Assembly: GCF_000960995.1 (NCBI RefSeq)
Contig: NZ_CP009434.1
Coordinates: 1,116,001-1,180,000 of the forward strand
Origin: Burkholderia glumae LMG 2196 = ATCC 33617
GTDB lineage: Bacteria > Pseudomonadota > Gammaproteobacteria > Burkholderiales > Burkholderiaceae
Length of the DNA stretch: 64,000 bases
Reading direction: 5' to 3'
Below the pieces are notes generated by a model that searched no databases, was not told where the DNA came from, and saw only the letters and a program-made list of their open reading frames with translations. Positions 8,587 to 17,656 of the stretch are shown piece after piece. A program made the translations under genes and the position numbers. The stretch's first letter is position 1, and every line of letters starts with the position of its first letter.

Positions 8587-9963
8587 ATGTTGAGCGTGTT
8601 GGCGAGAGTGATCGATATCGCGATGGCGGTGGCCGGTGCGCTCGTCGCGGCCGGGCTGCACCGCGGCGGCATCGTGGCGCTCGACGATCTGCAGCGGTCG
8701 ATGGTGCTGTTCAACGGCATGCTGATCGTCGCGTTCTTCCCGGCCTTCGGCATCTACCAGTCGTGGCGCGGCAAGCCGCTGCGCTCGCTGCTGTGTCGCG
8801 TGGCGGTGGCCTGGCTGGCGGTGGAGACGGCCGGGATCCTGATGAGCTTCAGCTTTCACCACTCCGGCGCGCTGTCGCGGCTCTGGCTCGGCTACTGGGC
8901 GTTGGTGACGGCCGCGCTGCTGGTGGCTTCGAAGGCGTTGGTCCACTGGGTGCTGCGGCGGCTGCGCCGCGAGGGCTACAACCACAAGGTGGTGGGACTC
9001 GTCGGCGACACCAGCGTCACGCGCCGCCTGATCGCGCAGATGCGCGCGCGCCCCGAAGCCGGCTTCACGCCGTCGTGCATCTTCGACGTGACCGGCCAGG
9101 TGGGCACGCGCGAGTTCGACGGCGTGCCGGTGGAGCGGCGCTTCTCCGAGCTGGTGCGGCTGGTGCGCGGCCGCTACCTGCGCGAGCTGTGGCTGACGCT
9201 GCCGATCACCGAGGAGCGTCAGATCCACCGGATCGTGAAGGAGTTCCAGCATGATTTCGTCAATATCCGCCTGATTCCCGACGTGCGCAGCCTGTCGTTC
9301 TTCAACCAGGAGGTGGTCGAGCTGCTCGGCGTGCCCGCCATCAATCTGGCCGCCTCGCCGATCACCGACGTTCGCATCCTGCCGAAATTCGTGTTCGACC
9401 GGATGTTTGCGCTGGTCGCGCTGACCCTGCTCTCGCCGTTGATGCTGCTGATCGCCGTGCTCATCAAGCTGACCTCGCCCGGGCCGGTGTTCTTCCGCCA
9501 GACCCGCAAGGGCATCGACGGCCACGAGTTCCGGATCTACAAGTTCCGCTCGATGAAGGTGCATGCCGAGGCCAAGGGGCAGGTCACGCAGGCGCGCAAG
9601 AACGATTCCCGCGTCACGCCGATCGGCCGCTTCCTGCGGCGCACCAGCCTCGACGAGCTGCCGCAGTTCATCAACGTGCTGAAGGGCGAGATGTCGGTGG
9701 TCGGCCCGCGTCCGCACGCGCTCGAACACGACGACATCTACAAGGATCTGGTGCGCGGCTACATGTTCCGCTACCGGATCAAGCCCGGCATCACGGGTTG
9801 GGCGCAGATCAACGGCTTTCGCGGCGAGACCGACCGCGTCGAGAAGATGTCCGGCCGCGTCAAGCTCGATCTCTACTACATGCAGAACTGGTCGTTCTGG
9901 CTCGACATCAAGATCGTCGCGCTGACGCTCTGGAAAGGCTTTACCGGCAGCAATGCCTACTGA
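8587..9963 (+). CDS. bceB: undecaprenyl-phosphate glucose phosphotransferase (initiating transferase)
   Basis: 458 residues from ATG 8587, chosen because GAAGGAG lies 6 bp upstream and the protein then begins at the first membrane helix. It loads glucose-1-P onto undecaprenyl phosphate, the first membrane step of repeat-unit assembly. N-terminal helices (about residues 1-110) are followed by a CoA-binding-like linker and a helix at about 265-290 (FALVALTLLSPLMLLIAVLI). The C-terminal catalytic domain has the PF02397 motifs PVFFRQTRKGIDGHEFRIYKF, TSLDELPQFINVLKGEMSVV and GPRPHALEHD. It heads the bceB-K operon. Confidence 0.95.
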   Translation: MLSVLARVIDIAMAVAGALVAAGLHRGGIVALDDLQRSMVLFNGMLIVAFFPAFGIYQSWRGKPLRSLLCRVAVAWLAVETAGILMSFSFHHSGALSRLWLGYWALVTAALLVASKALVHWVLRRLRREGYNHKVVGLVGDTSVTRRLIAQMRARPEAGFTPSCIFDVTGQVGTREFDGVPVERRFSELVRLVRGRYLRELWLTLPITEERQIHRIVKEFQHDFVNIRLIPDVRSLSFFNQEVVELLGVPAINLAASPITDVRILPKFVFDRMFALVALTLLSPLMLLIAVLIKLTSPGPVFFRQTRKGIDGHEFRIYKFRSMKVHAEAKGQVTQARKNDSRVTPIGRFLRRTSLDELPQFINVLKGEMSVVGPRPHALEHDDIYKDLVRGYMFRYRIKPGITGWAQINGFRGETDRVEKMSGRVKLDLYYMQNWSFWLDIKIVALTLWKGFTGSNAY

Positions 9964-10042
9964 GCGCGGCGCGCCGCTCCTTCTCATTTTCCGATTGACC
10001 GATCAACGAGTGGCGGCCGGCAGCGGCCGCAAGGGCTGACAA

Positions 10043-11479
10043 ATGAACCTGACCATCATCGGCAGCGGCTACGTGGGCCTCGTCACGGGCGCGTGCCTGG
10101 CCGACATCGGACACGACGTATTCTGCCTCGACGTGGATCCCGTGAAGATCGGCATCCTCAACGACGGCGGCGTGCCGATTCACGAGCCGGGCCTGGCCGA
10201 ACTGATCGCGCGCAACCGCGCGGCGGGCCGGCTGCGCTTTTCGACCGACGTCGAGGCGGCCGTGGCGCATGGGGACGTGCAGTTCATCGCGGTGGGCACG
10301 CCGCCCGACGAGGACGGCTCGGCCGACCTGCAGTACGTGCTGGCGGCGGCGCGCAACATCGGCCGCCACATGAGCGGCTTCAAGGTGATCGTCGACAAGT
10401 CCACGGTGCCGGTCGGCACCGCCGAGCGCGTGCGCGCGACGGTGGCCGCCGAGCTGGCCGCACGCGGCGCCGACACCATGTTCTCGGTGGTCTCCAACCC
10501 GGAATTCCTCAAGGAAGGCGCGGCGATCGACGATTTCGCGCGGCCCGACCGGATCGTGATCGGCTGCGACGACGACGTGCCGGGCGAGCGCGCGCGCGAG
10601 CTGATGAAGAAGCTCTACGCGCCGTTTAACCGCAACCACGAGCGCACGCTCTACATGGACGTGCGCTCGGCCGAGTTCACCAAGTACGCGGCCAACGCGA
10701 TGCTGGCCACGCGCATCTCGTTCATGAACGAGCTGGCCAACTTCGCCGACCGCGTGGGCGCCGACATCGAGGCGGTGCGGCGCGGCATCGGTTCCGATCC
10801 GCGCATCGGCTATCACTTCCTGTACGCCGGTGCCGGCTACGGCGGCTCGTGCTTCCCGAAGGACGTCGAGGCGCTGATCCGCACCGCCGACGCGAGCGGC
10901 CAGTCGCTGCGGATCCTGCGCGCGGTGTCGGACGTCAACGCCGCGCAGAAGCACGTGCTGGCCGCGAAGATCGTCGCGCGCTTCGGCGCGGACCTGAGCG
11001 GGCGCCGCTTCGGCGTGTGGGGCCTGGCGTTCAAGCCGAACACCGACGACATGCGCGAGGCGCCCAGCCGCGCGCTGATCGGCGAGCTGCTCGCGCGCGG
11101 CGCGCAGGTCAGCGCCTACGATCCGGTGGCCACCGCCGAGGCGCGCCGCGTGTTCGCGCTCGATCTGGCCGGCGCGCCCGGGCAGCTCGCGCGCCTGCGC
11201 TTCGCCGAGGATGCCGGCGACGCGGCCGACGGCGCGGATGCGCTCGTGATCGTCACCGAATGGACCGCGTTCAAGAGCCCCGATTTCGCGGCGCTCGCCG
11301 CGCGCTGGAAGACGCCCGTGATCTTCGATGGGCGCAACCTGTACGAGCCGCTCGCGATGCGCGAGCTCGGCATCGAATACCACGCGATCGGCCGCGCCGG
11401 CGCGCAGCGCGGCGCACCGGCCGCGGCGGCCGGCACCGAGGGCGGCGCCGCTCGCCCGGCCGCGCGGGTCCGCCTCTGA
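10043..11479 (+). CDS. bceC: UDP-glucose 6-dehydrogenase
   Basis: 478 residues, ATG 10043 after AAGGG. It oxidises UDP-glucose to UDP-glucuronic acid with two NAD+, supplying the acidic sugar of the polymer. The Rossmann motif IIGSGYVGLVTGACLADIGH is at residues 4-23. EFLKEGAAIDDFARPDRIVIG is the central family signature. The catalytic cysteine is in GYGGSCFPKD (around residue 270). VWGLAFKPNTDDMREAPS opens the C-terminal UDP-binding domain. The tail after ~455 is Ala/Gly-rich and non-conserved. A 7-bp stem (10014-10020 with 10025-10031) sits directly before the ribosome site. Confidence 0.95.
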   Translation: MNLTIIGSGYVGLVTGACLADIGHDVFCLDVDPVKIGILNDGGVPIHEPGLAELIARNRAAGRLRFSTDVEAAVAHGDVQFIAVGTPPDEDGSADLQYVLAAARNIGRHMSGFKVIVDKSTVPVGTAERVRATVAAELAARGADTMFSVVSNPEFLKEGAAIDDFARPDRIVIGCDDDVPGERARELMKKLYAPFNRNHERTLYMDVRSAEFTKYAANAMLATRISFMNELANFADRVGADIEAVRRGIGSDPRIGYHFLYAGAGYGGSCFPKDVEALIRTADASGQSLRILRAVSDVNAAQKHVLAAKIVARFGADLSGRRFGVWGLAFKPNTDDMREAPSRALIGELLARGAQVSAYDPVATAEARRVFALDLAGAPGQLARLRFAEDAGDAADGADALVIVTEWTAFKSPDFAALAARWKTPVIFDGRNLYEPLAMRELGIEYHAIGRAGAQRGAPAAAAGTEGGAARPAARVRL

Positions 11480-11510
11480 GCGGCGTGCCAACCGAGAGGA
11501 GGAGGGTCCG

Positions 11511-11954
11511 ATGTTCCAGAAGGTGCTGATCGTCTGCCACGCCAACGTGTGCCGCAGCCCGACCGCCGAAATGCTGTTTCGCACGCACGGCCGCGCCGCG
11601 CTCGGCGAGGGCTGCACCTTCCATTCGGCCGGCATCGATGCCAACGACGGCGACGGCATCGATCCGGTGATGCAGGCGCTGCTCGCCGAGCGCGGCGTCG
11701 ACGCCTCGGCGCACCGCTCGCGCCGGCTCAACAGCGCGCTGGTGCGGGAGGCGGACCTGGTGCTCGCCACCGAGCGGCACCAGATCGACGCGATCGAATC
11801 GGTGGACCGGTTCGCGCGCGGCAAGGTCTTCCTGCTCGGCAAATGGGAGGACGCGGAAATTTCCGATCCGCACGGCGGCAGCGAATCCGCCTACCGCGAA
11901 AGCTGCCGGTTGATCGAACGTCTGGTCCAGGGATGGCTGCAAAAACTATGCTGA
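11511..11954 (+). CDS. bceD: low-molecular-weight protein-tyrosine phosphatase
   Basis: 147 residues from ATG 11511, with a strong GAGGAGGAGG upstream. The signature loop VCHANVCRSPTAE (residues 8-20) contains the CX5R(S/T) phosphatase motif, and the general-acid loop is WEDAEISDPHGG (Asp near residue 118). It dephosphorylates the tyrosine tail of the autokinase BceF, resetting the polymerisation and export cycle. The stop overlaps the start of bceE by 7 bp, so the two are translationally linked. Confidence 0.95.
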   Translation: MFQKVLIVCHANVCRSPTAEMLFRTHGRAALGEGCTFHSAGIDANDGDGIDPVMQALLAERGVDASAHRSRRLNSALVREADLVLATERHQIDAIESVDRFARGKVFLLGKWEDAEISDPHGGSESAYRESCRLIERLVQGWLQKLC

Positions 11955-13171
11955 AACGCCTGTTTGCGCGCGATTGCGCGCTCCGCTTCGCCCCCCGCGC
12001 CGCACCCCGGGCGGCCCGCCGGGCCGCGCCCGCCATGCTGGCGATGCTGCTGGCCGCCTGCTCGAGCGCGCCCGGCAACTACCTCGACACCTCGCGCCTC
12101 GAGGATCACGATCCGACGCCGGACAAGCACTACAACGTGAAGCTGATCACGCCGCAGCTGGTGGTGGCGCAGGCGCTCGCGCAGCGCAAGGAGCGGCCGC
12201 TGCCGCCCGACATGTTCAGCGATCCGAACCAGTACGTCTACCGGATCGAGCCGCAGGACATTCTCGGCGTGACGGTCTGGGACCATCCCGAGCTGACCAC
12301 CCCGCAGGGCCAGACGTTCTCGGCGGGCGGCAACACCACCCAGACCATCGCGGGCGCGCTGCAGCAGCCGTACACCAACGCGCTGCCGGGCCAGGCCGAC
12401 CCCTACGGCCAGACCGTGGGCGCCGACGGCACCATCTACTTCCCGTTCGTCGGCCGCGTGCGTGCCGCGGGGCGCACCGCCCAGCAGCTGCGCGACGAGC
12501 TGACCGCGCGGCTCGCCAGGTACGTGCGCGATCCGCAGATCGACGTGCGCGTGCTGTCGTACCGCAGCCAGAAGGTGCAGGTCACGGGCGAGGTCAAGAC
12601 CCCCGGGCCGCTCGCCATCACCGACGTGCCGCTGCGCCTGGTGGATGCGATCACGCGCTCGGGCGGCTCGACCGCCGAGGCCGACTTGCAGCGCGTGCGG
12701 CTCACGCGCGATGGCAAGTTCTACGTGCTCGACGCGAATGCCATGCTCGATCGCGGCGACGCGGCGCAGAACGTGATGCTGCAGCCGGGCGACGTGATCA
12801 ACGTGCCGGACCGCAGCGACAGCCGCGTCTTCGTGATGGGCGAGGTGAAGACGCCCGCCACGGTGCCGATGCTCAAGGGGCGCCTGACCATCGCCGACGC
12901 GCTGACGGCCGGCGGCGGGATTCTCGATACCGATGCCAACCCGCGCCAGGTCCTGGTGCTGCGCGACATGCAGGACAAGCCGGACTCGCCCGACATCTAC
13001 CGGCTCGACATGACCCAGCCCGACGCGCTGATGCTGTCGAGCCGCTTCCAGCTCAAGCCGCTCGACGTGGTCTACGTGGGCACGGCGGCCTCGGTCGAGT
13101 TCAACCGCCTGTTGCAGCAGATTTTCCCGACGATCCAGTCGGTCTACTACATGAAGCAGATCACGCGCTGA
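11948..13171 (+). CDS. bceE: outer-membrane polysaccharide export lipoprotein (Wza family)
   Basis: 407 residues from ATG 11948, overlapping the end of bceD. A lipoprotein signal with lipobox LAAC (Cys38) is preceded by an unusually Arg/Pro-rich n-region (RFAPRAAPRAARRAAP). The polysaccharide-export motif YVYRIEPQDILGVTVWDHPE is at about 97-116. Two later soluble ligand-binding beta-grasp repeats start near SYRSQKVQVTGEVKTPGPL and SRVFVMGEVKTPATVPML. Wza proteins form the octameric outer-membrane channel for the polymer. BceE would act with the periplasmic part of BceF. Confidence 0.95.
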   Translation: MLKRLFARDCALRFAPRAAPRAARRAAPAMLAMLLAACSSAPGNYLDTSRLEDHDPTPDKHYNVKLITPQLVVAQALAQRKERPLPPDMFSDPNQYVYRIEPQDILGVTVWDHPELTTPQGQTFSAGGNTTQTIAGALQQPYTNALPGQADPYGQTVGADGTIYFPFVGRVRAAGRTAQQLRDELTARLARYVRDPQIDVRVLSYRSQKVQVTGEVKTPGPLAITDVPLRLVDAITRSGGSTAEADLQRVRLTRDGKFYVLDANAMLDRGDAAQNVMLQPGDVINVPDRSDSRVFVMGEVKTPATVPMLKGRLTIADALTAGGGILDTDANPRQVLVLRDMQDKPDSPDIYRLDMTQPDALMLSSRFQLKPLDVVYVGTAASVEFNRLLQQIFPTIQSVYYMKQITR

Positions 13172-13180
13172 TCTGACCGT

Positions 13181-13204
13181 GCCGGCATCATCCCCGATGC
13201 CGGC
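13181..13204 (+). other. intra-operon hairpin between bceE and bceF
   Basis: GCCGGCATC (13181-13189) and GATGCCGGC (13196-13204) form a perfect 9-bp stem with a 6-nt loop, 10 bp after the bceE stop. It has no T-run. It could stabilise the upstream mRNA or dampen transcription into bceF. Confidence 0.5.
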
Positions 13205-13231
13205 GACCGAACCCGGAGCGGACAAGCCATC

Positions 13232-15454
13232 GTGAATACGCAAGTCAAACACCCTTACGCGGACCTCGCCGCGAAGCCCGACGACGAGGACGTCGTCCTC
13301 GGCCAACTGATCCAGGTCGTGCTCGACGACATCTGGCTGCTGCTCGGTATCGCGGCGCTGATCGTCGCGCTCGCGGGCGTCTACTGCTACCTCGCGAAGC
13401 CGATCTATTCCGCCGACGCCCATGTACGCGTCGAGGCCGCGGACAACACCACCCAGGCGCTCACGCAGACCCAGACGGGCGCCGTGATCAACAGCGGGCC
13501 GGCCACCCCGGCCACCGAGGCCGAGATCGAGATCATCAAGAGCCGCGGCGTGGTCGGCCCGGTGGTCGAGCAGTGCAAGCTGAACTTCTCGGTCACGCCG
13601 AACACGTTCCCGCTGCTGGGCTCGATCGCCGCGCGCCTGGCCACGCCGGGCAAGCTCGCCGCGCCGTGGTTCGGCCTCAGGTCCTATGCCTGGGGCGGCG
13701 AATCGGCGGTGCTCGATTCGATCGACGTGACGCAGGCGCTGGAGGGCAAGAAGCTCACGCTGACGGCCGGCGCGAACGGCACCTACACGCTCGCCGACGA
13801 GGGCGGCGGCCTGCTGCTGCGCGGCCGCGTGGGCGAGCGCGACGAGGGCAACGGCGTGGCGCTGACGGTCAGCAAGCTGGTGGCGCGGCCCGGCACGCAG
13901 TTCACGGTGGTGCGTCAGAACGATCTCGACGCGATCACGGCGTTCCAGTCGGCGATCCAGGTGGCCGAGCAGGGCAAGCAGACCGGCGTCATCCAGATCT
14001 CGCTCGAAGGCAAGGACCCGGACCAGACCGCGATGATCGCCAACGCGCTCGCGCAGTCGTACCTGCACCAGCACGTCACCAACAAGCAGGCCGAGGCGAG
14101 CCGCATGCTCGACTTCCTCAAGAGCGAGGAGCCGCGCCTGAAGTCCGACCTCGAGCGCGCCGAGGCCGCGCTGACCGAGTACCAGAGCACCTCGGGCTCG
14201 ATCAACGCGAGCGACGAGGCGAAGGTCTACCTCGAGGGCAGCATCCAGTACGAGCAGCAGATCGCCGCGCAGCGGCTGCAGCTGGCCTCGCTCGAGCAGC
14301 GCTTCTCGCCCGAGCACCCGATGGTGGTGGCCGCCAACAAGCAGCTCGCCGAGCTGCAGCACGAGCGCGACAAGTACGCCGAGAAGTTCCGCAGCCTGCC
14401 CGCCACCGAGGTCAAGGCGGTGGCGCTGCAGCGCAACGCCAAGGTGGCCGAGGACATCTACGTGCTGCTGCTGAACCGCGTGCAGGAGCTGTCGGTGCAG
14501 CGCGCCGGCACCGGCGGCAACATCCGGCTGGTGGACGCGGCGCTGCGCCCCGGCGTGCCGGTCAAGCCGAAGAAGGCGCTGATCCTGTCGGCCGCGGTGA
14601 TCCTCGGGCTGATCGTCGGCACCGGCGTGGTGTTCCTGCGCCGCAACATGTTCCATGGCCTCGAGGACGCCGAGCGCATCGAGCGCATGTTCAACCTGCC
14701 GATGTACGGCCTGATCCCGAAGAGCACCGAGCTCGAGCGGCTCGACGCCGAGGCGCAGAAGAGCGGCAGCGACATGCGGCCGATCCTGGCCGTCGCGCGG
14801 CCGAAGGATCTCAGCGTCGAGAGCCTGCGCAGCCTGCGCACCGCGATGCAGTTCGCGCTGATGGACGCCAGGAACCGCGTGATGGTGCTGACCGGCCCGA
14901 CGCCGGGCATCGGCAAGAGCTTCCTGACCGTGAACCTGGCCGCGCTGCTCGCGCATTCGGGCAAGCGGGTGCTGCTGATCGACGCCGACATGCGCCGCGG
15001 CGGCCTCGACCGCTACTTCGGCGTGCCGCGCCGCAACGGCCTGTCCGAGCTGCTGAGCGGACAGATCGCGCTGGAGGAGGCGATCCGCGAGACGCAGGTG
15101 CCGGGGCTGTCGTTCATCCCCACCGGCCAGCGTCCGCCGAATCCGTCCGAGCTGCTGATGTCGCCGCGCCTCGCGCTCTACCTCGACGGGCTCGGCAAGC
15201 GCTACGACGCCGTGATCGTCGATTCGCCGCCGATCCTCGCCGTCACCGACGCGACCCTGTTCGGCGTGCTGGCCGGCGCCACCTTCCTGGTGCTGCGCTC
15301 GGGCATGCACACCGAGGGCGAGATCAGCGATTCGATCAAGCGCCTGCGCACGGCCGGCGTGCATGTGCAGGGCGGCATCTTCAACGGCGTGCCGGCGCGC
15401 GCGCGCGGCTACGGCCGCGGCTATGCGTCGGTCCACGAATACCTGAGCGCGTGA
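13232..15454 (+). CDS. bceF: polysaccharide co-polymerase and bacterial tyrosine autokinase (Wzc/BY-kinase)
   Basis: 740 residues from a GTG at 13232. Domains in order: a Wzz chain-length domain with first membrane helix at about 36-55 (IWLLLGIAALIVALAGVYCYL), a long periplasmic coiled-coil region (about 280-400, SRMLDFLKSEEPRLKSDLERA), a second helix near 445-465 (ALILSAAVILGLIVGTGVVFL), then the kinase. Walker A is GPTPGIGKS (~557-565), Walker A' LLIDADMRRGG (~580-590), Walker B AVIVDSPP (~659). The C-terminal tail has Tyr727, Tyr731 and Tyr737, the autophosphorylated cluster. It controls chain length and export together with BceD and BceE. Confidence 0.95.
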   Translation: MNTQVKHPYADLAAKPDDEDVVLGQLIQVVLDDIWLLLGIAALIVALAGVYCYLAKPIYSADAHVRVEAADNTTQALTQTQTGAVINSGPATPATEAEIEIIKSRGVVGPVVEQCKLNFSVTPNTFPLLGSIAARLATPGKLAAPWFGLRSYAWGGESAVLDSIDVTQALEGKKLTLTAGANGTYTLADEGGGLLLRGRVGERDEGNGVALTVSKLVARPGTQFTVVRQNDLDAITAFQSAIQVAEQGKQTGVIQISLEGKDPDQTAMIANALAQSYLHQHVTNKQAEASRMLDFLKSEEPRLKSDLERAEAALTEYQSTSGSINASDEAKVYLEGSIQYEQQIAAQRLQLASLEQRFSPEHPMVVAANKQLAELQHERDKYAEKFRSLPATEVKAVALQRNAKVAEDIYVLLLNRVQELSVQRAGTGGNIRLVDAALRPGVPVKPKKALILSAAVILGLIVGTGVVFLRRNMFHGLEDAERIERMFNLPMYGLIPKSTELERLDAEAQKSGSDMRPILAVARPKDLSVESLRSLRTAMQFALMDARNRVMVLTGPTPGIGKSFLTVNLAALLAHSGKRVLLIDADMRRGGLDRYFGVPRRNGLSELLSGQIALEEAIRETQVPGLSFIPTGQRPPNPSELLMSPRLALYLDGLGKRYDAVIVDSPPILAVTDATLFGVLAGATFLVLRSGMHTEGEISDSIKRLRTAGVHVQGGIFNGVPARARGYGRGYASVHEYLSA

Positions 15455-15492
15455 TGCGTACTCAACCACGACCACGACGAGGATCCGATCCG

Positions 15493-16443
15493 ATGAAACT
15501 CTCCGTACTCGTGCCGACCTACCGGCGTCCCACCGACCTCGCGCGCTGCCTGATCGCGCTGCAGCGGCAGCGCCGCGCGCCCGACGAGGTGATCGTCGTG
15601 GCGCGAGCCGACGACACCGCGACCCACGACTGTCTGGCCGATCCCGCGGTGCGCGGCGCGCTGCCGCTCACGGTCGCCCCGATCGAGGTGCCGGGCCAGG
15701 TGGCCGCGCTCAATCGCGGCCTGGAACGCGCCGCCGGCGACGTGCTGGCGATCACCGACGACGACGCCGCGCCGCGCCCCGACTGGCTCGAACGGATCGC
15801 CGCCGCGTTCGCCGCCGACGCGCGGCTCGGCGCGCTGGGCGGCCGCGACTGGGTGCACGAGCGCGGCCGCGTGATCGACGACACGCGGCCGGTGGTGGGC
15901 CGCGTCACGCTGTCGGGCAAGCTGGTCGGCAACCATCACCTGGGCACCGGCGGCGCGCGCGAGGTGGACATGCTGAAGGGCGCGAACATGATCTACCGGC
16001 GCGCCGCGATCGACGGGCTGCGCTTCGACACGCGGCTGCGCGGCGCCGGCGCGCAGACCCACAACGACATGGCATTCAGCATGGCCGTGAAGCGGCGCGG
16101 CTGGAAGCTCGTCTACGACCCGGCGGTGGCGGTCGACCATTACCCGGCCGAGCGTTTCGACGAGGACCGGCGCGACGCCGCCTCGCGCAACGCGATCGTC
16201 AACGCGGCCTACAACCTGCACCTGACGCTGCGCGACCACCTGCCCGAGCCGAAGCGCGAGATCGCCTGGTGGTGGTATCGGTTGGTCGGCACGCGCGTCT
16301 ATCCGGGCCTCGCGCACGTGCTGCTGTCGCTCGGCTCGCGCGACGGCGCGCGCGTGCGGGAGCGCTGGCGAGCGGTGCGGCAGGGCGCCAGCGCCGCGCG
16401 CCGCGACACCCCCGCGCGCAGCCGGCCGCTCGCGGCCGCCTGA
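15493..16443 (+). CDS. bceG: glycosyltransferase family 2
   Basis: 316 residues from ATG 15493 (GAGG upstream). An ATG at 15454 overlapping the bceF stop is an alternative that adds 13 residues. The GT-A fold begins MKLSVLVPTYRRPTDLARCL. The metal-binding DxD-type motif is ITDDDAAPRPDWLE near residue 90. ANMIYRRAAIDGLRFDTRL and AVDHYPAERFDE are typical of family 2. It adds one sugar of the cepacian repeat unit to the lipid carrier on the cytoplasmic face; which sugar cannot be read from sequence. Confidence 0.9.
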   Translation: MKLSVLVPTYRRPTDLARCLIALQRQRRAPDEVIVVARADDTATHDCLADPAVRGALPLTVAPIEVPGQVAALNRGLERAAGDVLAITDDDAAPRPDWLERIAAAFAADARLGALGGRDWVHERGRVIDDTRPVVGRVTLSGKLVGNHHLGTGGAREVDMLKGANMIYRRAAIDGLRFDTRLRGAGAQTHNDMAFSMAVKRRGWKLVYDPAVAVDHYPAERFDEDRRDAASRNAIVNAAYNLHLTLRDHLPEPKREIAWWWYRLVGTRVYPGLAHVLLSLGSRDGARVRERWRAVRQGASAARRDTPARSRPLAAA

Positions 16444-16509
16444 GCCCACGCCCGAGCCCACGCCCGAGCCGCCGCGCGCCCCTCGACCATCCGCACCCGG
16501 AGCCCTCGC

Positions 16510-17646
16510 ATGACCGCCACGAACGTCCACGTTCATCTGTTCTATGGCGCCGACCCGCGCACCTATCGCCGCGGCGACAACATCGGCTGCCTGTACGGCT
16601 ATCACCATGCCGAATCGGACGAGTTCGCGATGCACTATTCGCGCGATGCGCGCGAGTCGCGCCTCGTCAGCCTCGCGCGGCGCGCGCTGAAGGCCGCGCT
16701 CGGCTTCGACGCGATCCATGCCTGGCGCAATCGCGAGGCGCTGCTGGCGGCCGACGTGATCTGGACCCACACCGAGCAGGAGCACCTGGCCGCCGCGCTG
16801 GTGCTGAAGCTGGCCGGCGCGCGCGGCACGCGCGCGCTGCTGCTCGCGCAGAGCGTCTGGCTGCTCGACCGCTGGCCGCGGTTCGGCATGCTGCGGCGCT
16901 GGGCCTACCGCAAGCTGCTGGCGCGCGCCGACGTGCTGACCACGCTCGCGCGCGACAACGCCTTGCTGTGCCGCGAATACCTGCAGCGCGACGCGGTGCA
17001 GGTCTACTACGGGCTCAACACGCAGGACTTCCCGGTGCGCCGGCCCGAGGCGTGGACGCCGCACCGGCCGCTGCGGATCGCCTCGATCGGCAACGACCGC
17101 GACCGCGACTGGGCCACGCTGATCGAGGCGTTCGGCGGCCAGCCGCGCTACGCGGTGAAGCTGGCCACGCGGCGCCGGATTCCGCGCGCGCTGCATCGCG
17201 ACAACGTCGAGATCGCCTCGGTGTCGGGCATCGCGCGCCAGCGCGAGCTCTACGACTGGGCCGACGTGATCGTGGTGCCGCTGCGGCCCAACCATCACGC
17301 CTCGGGCATCACCGTGATGCTGGAAGCGGCGGCGGTGGGCAAGCCGATCATCGTGAGCGACGTGGGCGGGCTCACCGACTATTTCCCGCGCGACTGCGCG
17401 GCCTACGTGCCGGCCTTCGACGCGGGCGCGATGCGCGGCGCGGCCGACCGCATGGTGGCGCAGCCCGGGCGCGCGCTCGCGTTCGCGCGCGCCGCCTCGA
17501 TGCGGCTCGTCGAGCGCGACCTCACCACCCGGCAGTTCGCCGCCCAGCACGTGCGCATCACGCGCGAGCTGCTGCAGCGCCGCCGCGCGCCGGCCGGCGC
17601 CGCCGCGCCGCTGCCGCTGGCCGATTCGCGCACGCCGTCCAACTGA
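16510..17646 (+). CDS. bceH: glycosyltransferase family 4
   Basis: 378 residues from ATG 16510. The GT-B layout is clear. The C-terminal donor-binding domain contains IASIGNDRDRDWATLIEAF (about 195-213) and DWADVIVVPLRPNHHASGITVMLEAAAVGKPIIVSDVGG (about 253-291). In this motif the usual EGxGxxxLEA is replaced by ASGITVMLEA. It transfers one repeat-unit sugar. It sits 66 bp after bceG and 10 bp before bceI, clearly in the same operon. Confidence 0.9.
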   Translation: MTATNVHVHLFYGADPRTYRRGDNIGCLYGYHHAESDEFAMHYSRDARESRLVSLARRALKAALGFDAIHAWRNREALLAADVIWTHTEQEHLAAALVLKLAGARGTRALLLAQSVWLLDRWPRFGMLRRWAYRKLLARADVLTTLARDNALLCREYLQRDAVQVYYGLNTQDFPVRRPEAWTPHRPLRIASIGNDRDRDWATLIEAFGGQPRYAVKLATRRRIPRALHRDNVEIASVSGIARQRELYDWADVIVVPLRPNHHASGITVMLEAAAVGKPIIVSDVGGLTDYFPRDCAAYVPAFDAGAMRGAADRMVAQPGRALAFARAASMRLVERDLTTRQFAAQHVRITRELLQRRRAPAGAAAPLPLADSRTPSN

Positions 17647-17656
17647 GCGCGCCGCC

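Noticed and set aside
8458..9987. 509-residue minus-strand frame across bceB
   Set aside because: It is the antisense shadow of the initiating glycosyltransferase, with no motifs.
11891..15475. 1194-residue open frame on the minus strand
   Set aside because: It is antisense to bceE and bceF, is made of His/Arg/Gly/Ala-rich chance sequence, and shows no family motif. Long antisense frames are expected in DNA with strong G/C third-position bias.
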